Source of the DNA: a virus
Reading direction: 5' to 3' (one strand)
IMG/VR virus record: IMGVR_UViG_3300021959_008125
Coordinates: 1-64,000 of that record
Length of the DNA stretch: 64,000 nt
The notes beneath the pieces are model-generated. The model was given only the letters and a program-made list of their open reading frames with translations, was not told where the DNA came from and did no database searches. Both the position numbers and the translations under genes were made by a program. Positions 1-10,517 of the stretch are shown one piece after another (position 1 is the stretch's first letter; every line of letters starts with the position of its first letter).

Positions 1-1
1 T

Positions 2-1432
2 GGAGCATTACATATTACTGGAGCGAACCTTTTGCTCAATGGTAGCGACATAGGTAATAGAATAACTATACTTGAAAATAGCAATACCGGTTCTTTAATC
101 TTTGGTGATTTACTAATTTGGACAGGATCGGTTGAAGACCGTCTTACAAACCTTTATATCCATAGTCAAAGCTTAAACGACTTTACAAGTTCTTATAATA
201 CTGGTTCATTTACAGGTAGTTTCATAGGAGATGGTTCTGGTTTAACAGGAATAGTATCCTCTTCTTATGCTCTTACTGCATCATTTGTGGAATGGGATAA
301 TGTAGAAAATAAACCTGACGGTATTATATCTAGGTCGGCTCAAATTACCGCTCTTGGATTTATATCTGAAAGTGCATCCGGAGTAAACTACATATCACAA
401 AGTACTTCACAATCTCTTACAGAAATTGAGGTAATAGATTATGATAATAACGTATCAGTAGACTTTACAACAGGAAGATTAAAATTTATCTTTGGCGCTC
501 CAGGAGTACCTTCAGATCTGAGTTTAACCTTAAGTGGGTTTGAAACAGACAGATTTAATAACGTAAATGATAATTACACTATTAATGGTAGTTGGAATAA
601 TCAAGGGTACACACTCATATCTGCTTCTTTATTCACCGGTTCTGTCCTCATAACAGAAGTTGGAACAGGAACAACCCTTTCTAATTCACCTACCACATCA
701 GGTTCTCAAGATTACAGATTAGAATATACAGCTAGTTCACCGTTAGATAGTTCAATATTTACCGGTTCAGTAACAGTAAGCGGCACTTTGTCTAAAGTAG
801 AACCAACAAATCCATCAGTTAGCTATACAGCTACAGTTCAGTTAGGTGCAACTTCTAATCAAATAGAACAAGGAGCGACGGGAAGTATTTCATTTACACC
901 TTCTTACGGAACAGCTAATGGATGGACCCAGACAAGTCTAACCACTGCTCCGCCTTCATCTCCATTTACTACAACAGGCTTTTCAGCAAGTCTTTCGATC
1001 ACTACTACTGCTAACTATGAATCTCCTGCTGGAGATAACATACCGCAGATATTTACCAATAAACAGAGTAATAGAACTTATTCTATTATTAGAAGTGTTA
1101 GATACGGAGCTTTAGCTTCATCTAGTCTTACTCAAAGCGAAATTGAAAATTTAGATGCTTGGGATACAACTTTAGGAGGAAGCGCCGGTACAGTAAATAA
1201 AGGTACTGTTAATCCAAACGGAGATAGTGGAACCTTTAGCTGGTCTGGGGATAAGTATCATTACATAATTTACAATTCAAGTCAAAGCGACTTAACCGAT
1301 ATAACTACAAGCGGATTCGGAGTATTTGGTCAATTTAGTAAATCTACAGTTGGGGACTATACTGTTTATATTACTAACGACTTACAAGCCGGAGGAGCTG
1401 GTACAAGTATAACTTATGATTTAGAAGTTTAA
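2..1432 (+). CDS. tail fibre / adhesin protein, 5' end outside window
   Basis: Partial gene. The frame is open from base 2 through an internal TTG at 32, so the true start lies upstream of the window. The visible part is about 476 residues, rich in Ser, Thr and Gly, with no hydrophobic helices. A FIGDGSGLTG motif followed by SSSYALTASF (about 80 residues in) is typical of trimeric phage fibres, where such segments form beta-rich shafts. The phrase VEWDNVENKP recurs in related form (VEYDNVANKP) in the next gene, which links the two as fibre components. The C-terminal half has immunoglobulin-like beta composition with repeated FTGSV phrases. It ends 3 bases before the next gene. Role as a fibre or adhesin is inferred from composition and motifs; no receptor can be named. 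Confidence 0.75.
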   Translation, partial: GALHITGANLLLNGSDIGNRITILENSNTGSLIFGDLLIWTGSVEDRLTNLYIHSQSLNDFTSSYNTGSFTGSFIGDGSGLTGIVSSSYALTASFVEWDNVENKPDGIISRSAQITALGFISESASGVNYISQSTSQSLTEIEVIDYDNNVSVDFTTGRLKFIFGAPGVPSDLSLTLSGFETDRFNNVNDNYTINGSWNNQGYTLISASLFTGSVLITEVGTGTTLSNSPTTSGSQDYRLEYTASSPLDSSIFTGSVTVSGTLSKVEPTNPSVSYTATVQLGATSNQIEQGATGSISFTPSYGTANGWTQTSLTTAPPSSPFTTTGFSASLSITTTANYESPAGDNIPQIFTNKQSNRTYSIIRSVRYGALASSSLTQSEIENLDAWDTTLGGSAGTVNKGTVNPNGDSGTFSWSGDKYHYIIYNSSQSDLTDITTSGFGVFGQFSKSTVGDYTVYITNDLQAGGAGTSITYDLEV

Positions 1433-1435
1433 GAT

Positions 1436-4400
1436 ATGGCGATAGTACTACCTGGCGGCTTTAATATAACGAACAACGAACCAGCAGATGCAAGGTTTTC
1501 CGTTGCAGACTCTTCTGCTCGTTTAGGATTATCTGCCGCCAACGTATATGAAGGTTTATTAGTTTATCAACGTGATAACGATACTCTGTATGTACTGACT
1601 AATGCTAGTGATCCAAGCCAGGCAGGTAACTGGACTGAAGTAGGAGCTCAAGTTGATATTTCTTCACTTAATGCTTTTACTGGTTCGGCAGAGAGTAGAT
1701 TAGATGCTCTTGAATTAGAAACAGGATCTATTGCAACAGAACAGGCATTACAAGATGCTAGATTAGATGCAATTGAAGCAGCTACAGGTTCTTTAACAGA
1801 TTCCGGGATAACCGGCAGTAGTTTAGTAACGGCTTCTGCAACTGGTGATACGATTACGTTTACTAAAGGAGACGGTTCAACTTTCCCTATAACAATCTTT
1901 ACTTCCTCAAGTTTAGGACTAAATACTAAGGTAGGTTTTATACCAACTTCTTCATTCGTTGCTTACAGTCCCGGAGGTAGTACCCAGGCATCTGCTAGTG
2001 TTGAATTTGCAACACCTTTTAGTTCGTCAGATTACCAGGTAGTAGTTCATTACCCAAATGTGCTTGCTACTGGTTCAGTTTTTGACCGGTTAGTTACAGC
2101 TCCCATGATTGCTGTTGTAAATAAAACAACTACAGGATTTGGAGTATTAATAGACACATCTATATCAGTTCTAGCTAATGATAGATCCTTTGACAATGAT
2201 ATTAGTTACATAGCTGTAGCAAACGGAGAAACAGCAGTTACTTCATCTTTTACTTTATTATCTGCAACAGCTTCTTACGTCGAATATGATAATGTAGCAA
2301 ATAAACCGACTTTAGTTTCTTCTAGTGCTCAAGTTGCAAGCTTAACCGGTAGCTTAATTAGTACTGCATCTGCTACTGGGGATACGATAACCTTTACTAA
2401 AGGAGATGGTTCAACTTTTCCTATAACAATCTATACTTCCTCAAGTTTAGGATTAAATACTAAGGTTGGTAATGTGCCTTCTGCTTCTTTTCAAGCAACA
2501 GGTAGTGATAGTTATGCCTCAGTAACATTTGCAACCCCTTTTAGTTCATCAGATTACGGTGTATCTCTCCAACTTGCAAACGCTAATAAAGAGTTATATG
2601 CACAATTAGATGACTTTTCTATTGAAAATAAAACTACTTCTGGGTTTGATATTTGGGCAGATGCCACTATTACAAATTGGAGTAATATACCGGGTTCTAG
2701 TGTAGACTACATAGCGGTAGCAAATGGTGAAACAGCAGTTACTTCTTCATTCACTCTATTATCCGCCACTGCATCTTATGTTGAATATAACAATGTAGCT
2801 AATAAACCAACACTTGTATCATCTAGTAATCAAATAGCTGATATAACTGGAAGTTTAATAACTACTGCTTCTGCTACTGGGGATACAATTACTTTTACTA
2901 AAGGAGATGGTTCGACGTTTCCTATAACAGTATTTAGTTCTTCAAGTTTAGGTCTGAATACTAAGGTAGGTAATGTGCCTTCTGCTTCTTTTCAAGCTAC
3001 TGGGAGTAATGATAGTTTCTTTGACGTAACCTTTGCTACACCATTCAGTTCATCGAATTATAGTGTAGCTTTAACAAATAATGGGCTATTTGGAGATGTT
3101 TATGCTGAAAATAAAACTCCTACAGGATTTAGATTAGTCAGCACGTACACAACAGGAAGTTGGGGTCTTTATCCCGGTTCTAGTGTAGACTACATAGCGG
3201 TAGCAAATGGTGAAACAGCAGTTACTTCATCCTTTACTTTACTATCTGCAACTGCATCGTATGTTGAATATGATAACGTTGCTAATAAACCAACACTTGT
3301 ATCATCTAGTAATCAAATAGCAGATATTACCGGTAGTTTAATTAGTACTGCATCTGCAGCCGGAAGTACTATAACTTTCACAAAAGGAGATGCAAGTACA
3401 TTCGATGTAGTTATTACTACTGCTACAGCTGAGTCAGCCTCACATTTTGCTGAAGGTCTTGTAACAGCATCAAATGATTTCTCAGAAATTACTTTTACGA
3501 AAGATAACGGAGATACATTTACTTTAGATACCACAGGTAATCATATTCATGAACTTGTAAAGAATAAAGAATCTCAAACACTTGTAAAAGGAACACCAGT
3601 ATACGTTTCAGGCTCTACAGGAAATGCTAGCCATGTATATGCAGCATCAGCCTCCAGAGCCGATAGAATGCCTGCAGCATACGTACTAGATGAAGATCTA
3701 GCTTTTGACCAGGAAGGGTATGCTGTTCTTTCAGGATTCATAAATAATGTAAACACCTCTCAATTTGCAGCAGGAGATAGTGTTTATGTAGGAGCATCAG
3801 GAGGGTATACAAATGTAAAACCAACCGGTACAAACTTTATACAAAAATTAGGTAACGTAATTAAAGTAGATGCGGCAAACGGTTCTGGAGTAATCACAGG
3901 AGCCGGTCGTGCTAACGATGTACCTAATATACAAGAAAATTATTTATGGATTGGTAATGCCGACGGTGTAGCAACACCGGTATCAACAGGATCTTTATCC
4001 GGTTCATTTACGCTACTTTCAGACTTTATTGCTGCTTCTAGTTCATTTAGTACTAGGGTATCTACTTTAGAAACTAATGATACTCTACAAGATCTTAGAT
4101 TAGATGCATTAGAACTAGAAACAGGTTCGATCGCCAGTGAGCAGTCTACACAAGATAATAGACTACAAGCTCTAGAAACTAAAACAGGTTCATTAGAGAG
4201 TACTGATACTTTATATGACGGTAGACTAGATAGTTTAGAAACTGAAACTGGTTCTATATCTACCGAACAAACTTTACAAGATAGCAGATTACAGTCTTTA
4301 GAAACTAAGACAGGTTCTTTAGAAAGTACCGATACTTTATACGACGGTAGACTAGATGCTATCGAAGCAGCTACTAGCTCGTATGCTTTAGAAGCTAACA

Positions 4401-6379
4401 TTAGCGGAGCTTTTTCAGCACCAAGTTCTTCTTTTAGTACAAGAATTACAGATTTAGAAGGTGTAGATAATTTATACGACGGTAGACTAGATGCACTTGA
4501 ATTAGAAACAGGATCTATATCTACCGAACAAACTTTACAGGATAGTAGATTACAATCTTTAGAAACTAAATCTGGTTCGTTAGAGAGTACTGATACTCTA
4601 TACGACGGTAGGCTAGATGCTATCGAAGCAGCTACAAGTTCATACTTATTAAACACTACAGATACTCTAACAGGTACTTTAACTGTAACTAACGTTGTAG
4701 ATGCATCTTCAGTTACTATAGCCGATGAACTTAGACATAAAACAGATGAACATACTAAATTAGCATTTGCTAGTGATCAAATTCAATTATACACTTCAGG
4801 CAGCTCTAGAGTAAATGTTACTAATAATAGTGTAAGTAGTTTAGTTAACCTTAATGTTACCAACGATAGTAATCCAACTATTAATATACAGGATACTACT
4901 AATAATAATTACTTACAATTAAAAGCATTAGACAATGCTTCAAAAATAGAATTTACTAATAGCTTAATTTTTGAATCAGGTTCTAGTAATACTGAAATAG
5001 CGAGACTTAGTAACGAAGGACTAAACATGAATAGTTTTAAAATTATTCAAGTACAAGATCCAACTTTAGCACAAGATGCTGCTACTAAAGCATATGTAGA
5101 CAGTACTGTTAATGCAGCAACAGGAAGTGTAGATACACTAGCAGAAGTATTAGCAAATGGGAACACTACCGGAGGAACCAATATATCGGTTTCAGCTAAC
5201 GATGATATTAATTTTTCTTCCACTAGTGAAGCTATATTTAATAATAATCGACTTAGAATTTATGAATCAGGTACAGGAGCTTTTGTTATCCAGTCTGGTT
5301 CTGGAGCTTTAAATTTAAGAGCATCTTCTGTCATACTAGGAGGTTTTGGAGGAGGACCAATGCTACAAGCTACCGAAGGTGGAGCAGTAGTTCTTAGACA
5401 TAATGAAGTACTAAAACTTTCAACATCTACTACAGGTCTTACAGTTTCAGGTAGAATCTCTAGCCTTACAGACCCTACCGCTGCTCAAGATGCTGCTACT
5501 AAAGCATATGTAGATAGTACAGTTAACGGAGCAACAGGTTCTTTCTTACTCAATACTACAGATACGTTAACAGGAGATTTAACTGTAACCGGTAGAATCA
5601 CCGCAGAAGAATTTCATACAGAGTTTATATCTTCTTCAATTATATACAGAAGCGGTTCAACCAAATTTGGAGATACAGCAGATGATTCTCATGACTTTAC
5701 AGGTTCTCTTGCAATCGACGGATCTAGTTTATCAAGAAATATTTTAAAAGTTACAGGTACAACTACTAACCCACTAGCTAGATTTGAAAGTAGTACGAAT
5801 AGATCACATATAGAGTTTGACAACAACACAACCTCAGGTAGTATTGGTGTATTTGCTGCTACAATGTACTTTGATTTAGACCCTGCAGGATCTTTTGGGG
5901 GCCCTGGTGCAATGATATTTGCTATTTCAGGCAGTCAAAAAATGCGAATTGAAAAAACAGGTAATGTCGGTATAGGTACATTAACTCCTGGTGAACTTTT
6001 AACCGTAGGAGGCAATATATCCGGTAGCGGTAATTTAGTCATAGAAGGAAACATTACCGGTTCAGCAGGTCTATTCTCAGGAGATGTAGATGCAAACGAC
6101 TTTATTACAACTTCCGACCGTAGATTAAAAAGCGAAATTACTCCAATTAAAGAAGGATTAGAAACATTAAAACAATTTGTATCATACGAATATATTAAAT
6201 CAGATAGACAGGATGCAGGATTTATAGCCCAGGAAGTACAGCAGGCTATCCCTTATGCAATACAAAGTGGAAGCGGTGGTTATTTAACTATGAGAGATAG
6301 ACCTATCCTGGCACATATGCATAAAGCAATATTAGAGCTAAGTGAAAGATTAGAAGTAATAGAACAAAAAATTAAATAA
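1436..6379 (+). CDS. long tail fibre with C-terminal S74 intramolecular chaperone
   Basis: A 1647-residue fibre. Residues about 130-650 hold three long near-repeats, each opening with a GDTITFTKGDGSTFPIT segment and ending with ETAVTSSFTLLSATASYVEY. Residues about 870-1080 are a coiled-coil-like region with repeats of about 16 residues (YDGRLDALELETGS, DSRLQSLETKTGSLES). The phrase AQDAATKAYVDSTVN, common in phage fibres, occurs near residues 1211 and 1348. The C-terminal 89 residues are a peptidase S74 (endosialidase-type chaperone) domain starting TSDRRLKSEI. Ser1560 and Lys1565 have the five-residue spacing of the known Ser-Lys cleavage pair, so the domain should trimerise the fibre and then be released before Ser1560. 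Strong call for a trimeric fibre; the receptor is unknown. Confidence 0.9.
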   Translation: MAIVLPGGFNITNNEPADARFSVADSSARLGLSAANVYEGLLVYQRDNDTLYVLTNASDPSQAGNWTEVGAQVDISSLNAFTGSAESRLDALELETGSIATEQALQDARLDAIEAATGSLTDSGITGSSLVTASATGDTITFTKGDGSTFPITIFTSSSLGLNTKVGFIPTSSFVAYSPGGSTQASASVEFATPFSSSDYQVVVHYPNVLATGSVFDRLVTAPMIAVVNKTTTGFGVLIDTSISVLANDRSFDNDISYIAVANGETAVTSSFTLLSATASYVEYDNVANKPTLVSSSAQVASLTGSLISTASATGDTITFTKGDGSTFPITIYTSSSLGLNTKVGNVPSASFQATGSDSYASVTFATPFSSSDYGVSLQLANANKELYAQLDDFSIENKTTSGFDIWADATITNWSNIPGSSVDYIAVANGETAVTSSFTLLSATASYVEYNNVANKPTLVSSSNQIADITGSLITTASATGDTITFTKGDGSTFPITVFSSSSLGLNTKVGNVPSASFQATGSNDSFFDVTFATPFSSSNYSVALTNNGLFGDVYAENKTPTGFRLVSTYTTGSWGLYPGSSVDYIAVANGETAVTSSFTLLSATASYVEYDNVANKPTLVSSSNQIADITGSLISTASAAGSTITFTKGDASTFDVVITTATAESASHFAEGLVTASNDFSEITFTKDNGDTFTLDTTGNHIHELVKNKESQTLVKGTPVYVSGSTGNASHVYAASASRADRMPAAYVLDEDLAFDQEGYAVLSGFINNVNTSQFAAGDSVYVGASGGYTNVKPTGTNFIQKLGNVIKVDAANGSGVITGAGRANDVPNIQENYLWIGNADGVATPVSTGSLSGSFTLLSDFIAASSSFSTRVSTLETNDTLQDLRLDALELETGSIASEQSTQDNRLQALETKTGSLESTDTLYDGRLDSLETETGSISTEQTLQDSRLQSLETKTGSLESTDTLYDGRLDAIEAATSSYALEANISGAFSAPSSSFSTRITDLEGVDNLYDGRLDALELETGSISTEQTLQDSRLQSLETKSGSLESTDTLYDGRLDAIEAATSSYLLNTTDTLTGTLTVTNVVDASSVTIADELRHKTDEHTKLAFASDQIQLYTSGSSRVNVTNNSVSSLVNLNVTNDSNPTINIQDTTNNNYLQLKALDNASKIEFTNSLIFESGSSNTEIARLSNEGLNMNSFKIIQVQDPTLAQDAATKAYVDSTVNAATGSVDTLAEVLANGNTTGGTNISVSANDDINFSSTSEAIFNNNRLRIYESGTGAFVIQSGSGALNLRASSVILGGFGGGPMLQATEGGAVVLRHNEVLKLSTSTTGLTVSGRISSLTDPTAAQDAATKAYVDSTVNGATGSFLLNTTDTLTGDLTVTGRITAEEFHTEFISSSIIYRSGSTKFGDTADDSHDFTGSLAIDGSSLSRNILKVTGTTTNPLARFESSTNRSHIEFDNNTTSGSIGVFAATMYFDLDPAGSFGGPGAMIFAISGSQKMRIEKTGNVGIGTLTPGELLTVGGNISGSGNLVIEGNITGSAGLFSGDVDANDFITTSDRRLKSEITPIKEGLETLKQFVSYEYIKSDRQDAGFIAQEVQQAIPYAIQSGSGGYLTMRDRPILAHMHKAILELSERLEVIEQKIK
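1832..3365 (+). repeat. three imperfect direct repeats of roughly 0.5 kb inside the fibre gene
   Basis: Units begin near 1832, 2371 and 2873, and a degenerate fourth beginning appears near 3355. Each starts with a segment encoding ATGDTITFTKGDGSTFPIT and ends with one encoding NKPTLVSSS. The edges are almost identical at DNA level, while the centres (the probable exposed loops) differ. This pattern suits duplication followed by divergence or recombination of receptor-binding modules. Confidence 0.85.
4060..4660 (+). repeat. short tandem coiled-coil-coding repeats
   Basis: Repeated blocks of about 48 bases encode alternating DSRLQSLETKTGSLES and YDGRLDALELETGSIS phrases, giving a regular series of Leu/Ile positions as in trimeric fibre stalks. 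Several copies are nearly identical at DNA level, so the number of units could change by recombination. Confidence 0.75.
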
Positions 6380-6382
6380 GTT

Positions 6383-7255
6383 ATGCCAATAGTAGAATCA
6401 GGTTCGTTTAACATGTTTGCAACGAGCAGCAATCCTGATGATAGTATCAGAGGAGCTGTAAAGTCTGTTGGTAGAAACATACTTGATTCTGACTCTTTCG
6501 AAACTATAATAAATAAACTTACTCCTGCTGACGCTAAATTTTTCAGCCCTAGATATGCTAAGGTATCAAATGCAAATGACATAAGGAGTTCTATTTCTAG
6601 TTCTGAACAGTTTAGAGAGTTCCCACATTTAGACTGTCCTTTAGGCATAGATGTTACAGAAGTAAATAATCCTAATTCGTTTAATGTTGAACTAGAAGCT
6701 ATTTTCTTAACAAGTATATCATCAGGAAGTATATCTAGTGGTTCTGGTGGAGGGTTAGTAAAAGATAGGTATTTTAATTTTGAAGTACCAATAAACACTA
6801 TTATAACAAGTACTGCAGATCCCGCTACAAACAGTACTTTTCTAGGATGGGGAACAGATAACGGTACAAACTCAATTTTTACTTCAAGCTTGAGTTTAAC
6901 TTTTGAAGTTTCTTCTAGCGTGGACTATTATGCTTTCTTTAATAATCTAGAAATAAATTCTGCTACTTTCTGTAGCCACAGTTTATTAGCTCCTGCTTTT
7001 GATGTATGTTTTAGTTGTGCTAGTAGTTCCATAAGCTATGGCCCTGTAACTATTTATTACACCGGTTCTCAATCTATTTTAACAGGAGCTGCAGGAGATA
7101 CTGTCTGGTATTTAGACGAGAGTTTATCAGTATCAGCATCAGATGGAAGGTACTACCCTGACGGAGGTGAAGGTTCCGGAGTATTTTATCAAGTTGAAAA
7201 TGGAGTGGTTACACAAATAATAACATGTCCTAACGGAAATACTTTAAATTGTTAA
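6383..7255 (+). CDS. structural protein with InlB-like beta-repeat and Cys-ending C-terminal domain
   Basis: A 290-residue protein starting 3 bases after the fibre gene. Residues about 130-195 resemble a divergent bacterial InlB B-repeat (Listeria/Bacteroidetes type): STFLGWGTDNGTNSIFTSS then a strand ending DYYAFFNN, the usual 'F-x-G-W ... Y-x-A-x-F' pattern. From about residue 195 a cysteine-containing region follows, ending VVTQIITCPNG near the C-terminus. The next gene ends in a similar segment (FVTTIINCSGG). The location beside fibre genes argues for a virion adhesin or fibre accessory. The specific role is unknown. Confidence 0.6.
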   Translation: MPIVESGSFNMFATSSNPDDSIRGAVKSVGRNILDSDSFETIINKLTPADAKFFSPRYAKVSNANDIRSSISSSEQFREFPHLDCPLGIDVTEVNNPNSFNVELEAIFLTSISSGSISSGSGGGLVKDRYFNFEVPINTIITSTADPATNSTFLGWGTDNGTNSIFTSSLSLTFEVSSSVDYYAFFNNLEINSATFCSHSLLAPAFDVCFSCASSSISYGPVTIYYTGSQSILTGAAGDTVWYLDESLSVSASDGRYYPDGGEGSGVFYQVENGVVTQIITCPNGNTLNC

Positions 7256-7258
7256 ACT

Positions 7259-10200
7259 ATGGCAACATTATTTTTTTCTAGTAGCAATTGGACAGATTTT
7301 ACTCCTTTTGGTTTAGACCAAGATAGTTATGGAGGGGATAACAAAAAGTTTAACAGATTAACAACTACTGTAGAGCTCCCTTCCACAGATCACAAAATAG
7401 TTAAAATAAGTATATCCCAAAGTGTATCTCCTGGTTATGATATAGGATATATTACTTTTACTTCCCCCGATGGTAGTGTTTTAAGTACATTAAATGAAAA
7501 TACCAGTGATAATTTATTTACTCCAGTAATAAGTGTAACCGCTGATGACCAAGCTTTATTTACTAATACTAGATGGTTTGAAACTAATTCGTATAATGGA
7601 GTTACTACTGATATACTTGTTAATGTAAACGGACCAGAAAGACTTAAAACTACTTTATTAAATTTACATATCGATATAGGAGCTAATTTAAATTACTCAA
7701 ATGCAAATGAAGAAGTAAATGTTATAATTGATTGTGACTATATTACTCCTGTTAAACATACAGCAGGTTTACACCCTTACTCTCCTTATGATGCTAAGGA
7801 CGGATCATCTACATACCAAACTAAAGTTTGGAGATTAGCTAGCTTAACCCCGGGTACATACTTATATTCTGATGCACTCATGACTAAACCAGCCTTACCG
7901 TATTATTACGGAATCGGCTCTACTGTTTATCAAGTAGGAGAAGAGTTAGATAGAAACTACGGTACTGTCTTAAAAGTCAAAGTAAAACCAAGATTATTTG
8001 CCCAACCTAAGACTGAATATAGATATACAGGCCCTACCAGCAATTGGTATCAAAAAGGAAAAAAAAGAAAAGAGCCTACAACAAAATTAATTAGAAGCGA
8101 ATGGCACGATGATTCATCTTATGATTATTCTCCGATGAATATTGAACCTTTTGTACCTAGTGTAGGAAAAATAAGCAGAACATACGCTAATGCTTCAATA
8201 CCTCAACCGTCAGTATATAGGTACTATGTTACCTCCGATACTACATCTGGTTATAAAGCTGCTGAGAAATGGAGATATTATGACTTAAGCGGGAAAAAAC
8301 ACTATATTATGAACGGTGGGTTTAACGCTTTATACCATCTAGGTCAAGCATATTCTAATAGTTTAACAAGTAGGCTTAATGACGGTAATTACGCAACTTT
8401 TATCGACGGTAATTTAATACAGATATTGATACAAGCTAGTAAATCTTCCGAACAGGTAACCAACGAAGGAGTGTTGATATTCAACAGTATTGTGCTTGCC
8501 ACGGAAATACCTGGTCTTATAGCAACAATCGCAGGAAAAAAAGCTGCAGGAGGTCTTCTAACTAACACAGTTTTTGCAGGTCTTAGCTCACCAGCTGGTA
8601 TTATAATTTCTGTTATAATACTTGTAGTAATTATTGTACTACTTTTAATTAGTATTTTTAAAAAAACTTGGTTAATTGAACCTCTTCCTTCTCTTAAAAA
8701 TGTATTTAGCTCTAGCCCTACTATATCAAATGGTGATAACTTTTATAAAAAAGATAATTTAGCCACAGAAATTGATACTGGAACTTACTACAGTAATGGT
8801 TTGGAGACTTTCCTATATTCTGGAACAGTTTCTGGTAAATCTTATTATTATGTTACAGGATTAGTTGGTTTTGATTATGAAGACGGTAACAAAAAAATAA
8901 TAAGAAGTGATGCCCCACTAGGATTAGGAATAGTATTTGATCAAGTATTTGACAGTACAGAAAATAACGCAGTGTGGGAAAGATTAATAACTTTACCTTA
9001 TGAAGCAGGAAAACCGGTACCGGGTAAGACAGTATCTGCAGCTACAGTATATACTAGCGCAGCTGCAAGTGCTAACGTAAGTTATAATGTAGGAGCGTTT
9101 GAAAGAGTACTTGTAAATTCAGTTGAACTGGAAGAGGGACTTTTAACTAGCTATGTATCACAAGCTGACGCTGACGCTAAAGCAACAATAATGCTATCTG
9201 CTTCTAGAGCTTACATAACTGGTTCTTCAACTCCAGGAGACTTAGAAAACGAATACGTAGTTAGCAGTAGTTTATTTTATTTTACACATACTATAAAGGT
9301 AGAAAACAATCCTAAGATTTTACCTTTATTTTGGACTGGGTCATTGACAGCAGGGACTGATTTATATTATGACGAAGGAGGTAGAAATAAGATATTAAAC
9401 GGATACTATTCAACCGGTAGCGCAGGTGCAAACTACAGAGACTTCTTTTTAGTAGAGAGCGGTAGTATATTAAAATCAGAAGTAATGGCCACAGCAGGTT
9501 CATCTAATACTGTTAGTGGACAACCGGTGGATACTTCTAATTTAGATTTTACTAGCGGGTGGGCTATAAGTGATGAAAGTAAATCGACTGTATATTCTAC
9601 AACTAATAGAGTAATTAATACTCATTTATATGACACAAGTAAACTCTTAGCTAATAATTTAGCTAAAAGAATAATAGTATCCGGTTCTAATAGAGTATCC
9701 GATAGTTCCACTATAAAAGTTTATGCAGGTACAGGTGTTAGCTCAACAGGAAGTTTTAATTCTCAAACTACTGGCTGGTACACAGATATTACTAGATGGG
9801 CACCCGGTCAGCAAAGAGAAGTACTACCAGAGTCGGTCTATTCACAGCCTACTAAAACTCTTACACCGTCTTTTAAAGAGGACTGTACCTGGCAAGAAAA
9901 TGCGAACGAAAGAGGAGTTTACGTCGAGTTCAGATCAGCTTCAGCATTTACAGCACCTCAAAACCCAGTAGACTTAGCTTTTGAAGTTAGGACTGCTACC
10001 GGAGCTGTAGGTACTTATAGAACAACAGTACCTGGGGATAAATCTAGACATTTTGTTCCGATAATTGATGGTAATTTTGAACCTAATCAATATTTTACAA
10101 GTATTACCTTAAGTAAAGTTTTTTCTCCTAATCCAAACAAAGGAGTAAGCATTTACACAGGCTCAGCTATTTTATCTTCTGTATGTTCTGCTCCTGCCGG

Positions 10201-10510
10201 AGGAAGTGAAACAGTATTTATATCACAAGTTAGATATAATTGTGATGATTTATGTTGGCAATCGGGAGATACTTCGTATCTTGTTAATAACAGTTCAGAT
10301 TCAACTGAAACGTATGCTAATATTACTGAAGGTACATACATCACAGATGTAGAAGGAAGTTTGAGCCAAGTGTTTGGATATATTGCTGTAGCAGCATCTT
10401 CAACACAAACTAGTGATACTAGTAATGTTAAAATATTAGAAGTAGATAACTTTGGATTTGTAACAACTATTATAAATTGTTCTGGTGGTGCATGTACAAA
10501 CCCATTATAA
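7259..10510 (+). CDS. very large structural/adhesin protein with one membrane-like segment
   Basis: A 1083-residue protein 3 bases after its neighbour. It is mostly beta-type sequence rich in Tyr, Ser and Thr, with a short basic patch near residue 268 (KGKKRKE). Unusually for a fibre protein it contains a 23-residue strongly hydrophobic stretch (about residues 447-469, starting GIIISVIILVV and ending IFKK), preceded by a Gly/Ala-rich helix-like region from about residue 420. The C-terminus carries three cysteine pairs and ends in a segment like that of the preceding protein. Context makes it a virion surface or tail-tip component. The hydrophobic segment could insert into a host membrane or bury in a trimer core. 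No family recognised. Confidence 0.55.
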   Translation: MATLFFSSSNWTDFTPFGLDQDSYGGDNKKFNRLTTTVELPSTDHKIVKISISQSVSPGYDIGYITFTSPDGSVLSTLNENTSDNLFTPVISVTADDQALFTNTRWFETNSYNGVTTDILVNVNGPERLKTTLLNLHIDIGANLNYSNANEEVNVIIDCDYITPVKHTAGLHPYSPYDAKDGSSTYQTKVWRLASLTPGTYLYSDALMTKPALPYYYGIGSTVYQVGEELDRNYGTVLKVKVKPRLFAQPKTEYRYTGPTSNWYQKGKKRKEPTTKLIRSEWHDDSSYDYSPMNIEPFVPSVGKISRTYANASIPQPSVYRYYVTSDTTSGYKAAEKWRYYDLSGKKHYIMNGGFNALYHLGQAYSNSLTSRLNDGNYATFIDGNLIQILIQASKSSEQVTNEGVLIFNSIVLATEIPGLIATIAGKKAAGGLLTNTVFAGLSSPAGIIISVIILVVIIVLLLISIFKKTWLIEPLPSLKNVFSSSPTISNGDNFYKKDNLATEIDTGTYYSNGLETFLYSGTVSGKSYYYVTGLVGFDYEDGNKKIIRSDAPLGLGIVFDQVFDSTENNAVWERLITLPYEAGKPVPGKTVSAATVYTSAAASANVSYNVGAFERVLVNSVELEEGLLTSYVSQADADAKATIMLSASRAYITGSSTPGDLENEYVVSSSLFYFTHTIKVENNPKILPLFWTGSLTAGTDLYYDEGGRNKILNGYYSTGSAGANYRDFFLVESGSILKSEVMATAGSSNTVSGQPVDTSNLDFTSGWAISDESKSTVYSTTNRVINTHLYDTSKLLANNLAKRIIVSGSNRVSDSSTIKVYAGTGVSSTGSFNSQTTGWYTDITRWAPGQQREVLPESVYSQPTKTLTPSFKEDCTWQENANERGVYVEFRSASAFTAPQNPVDLAFEVRTATGAVGTYRTTVPGDKSRHFVPIIDGNFEPNQYFTSITLSKVFSPNPNKGVSIYTGSAILSSVCSAPAGGSETVFISQVRYNCDDLCWQSGDTSYLVNNSSDSTETYANITEGTYITDVEGSLSQVFGYIAVAASSTQTSDTSNVKILEVDNFGFVTTIINCSGGACTNPL

Positions 10511-10517
10511 AAAGTAA

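Noticed and set aside
1832-3365. Repeats considered as a possible CRISPR array or diversity-generating retroelement target
   Set aside because: The repeats are long, translated and in frame, with no short spacers. No reverse transcriptase or template repeat lies in the window.
3313-4656. Several long antisense frames opposite the long fibre gene
   Set aside because: They mirror the Ser/Thr/Leu-rich repeats of the fibre gene, have no ribosome-binding site and lie against the direction of all other genes. They are shadow frames.
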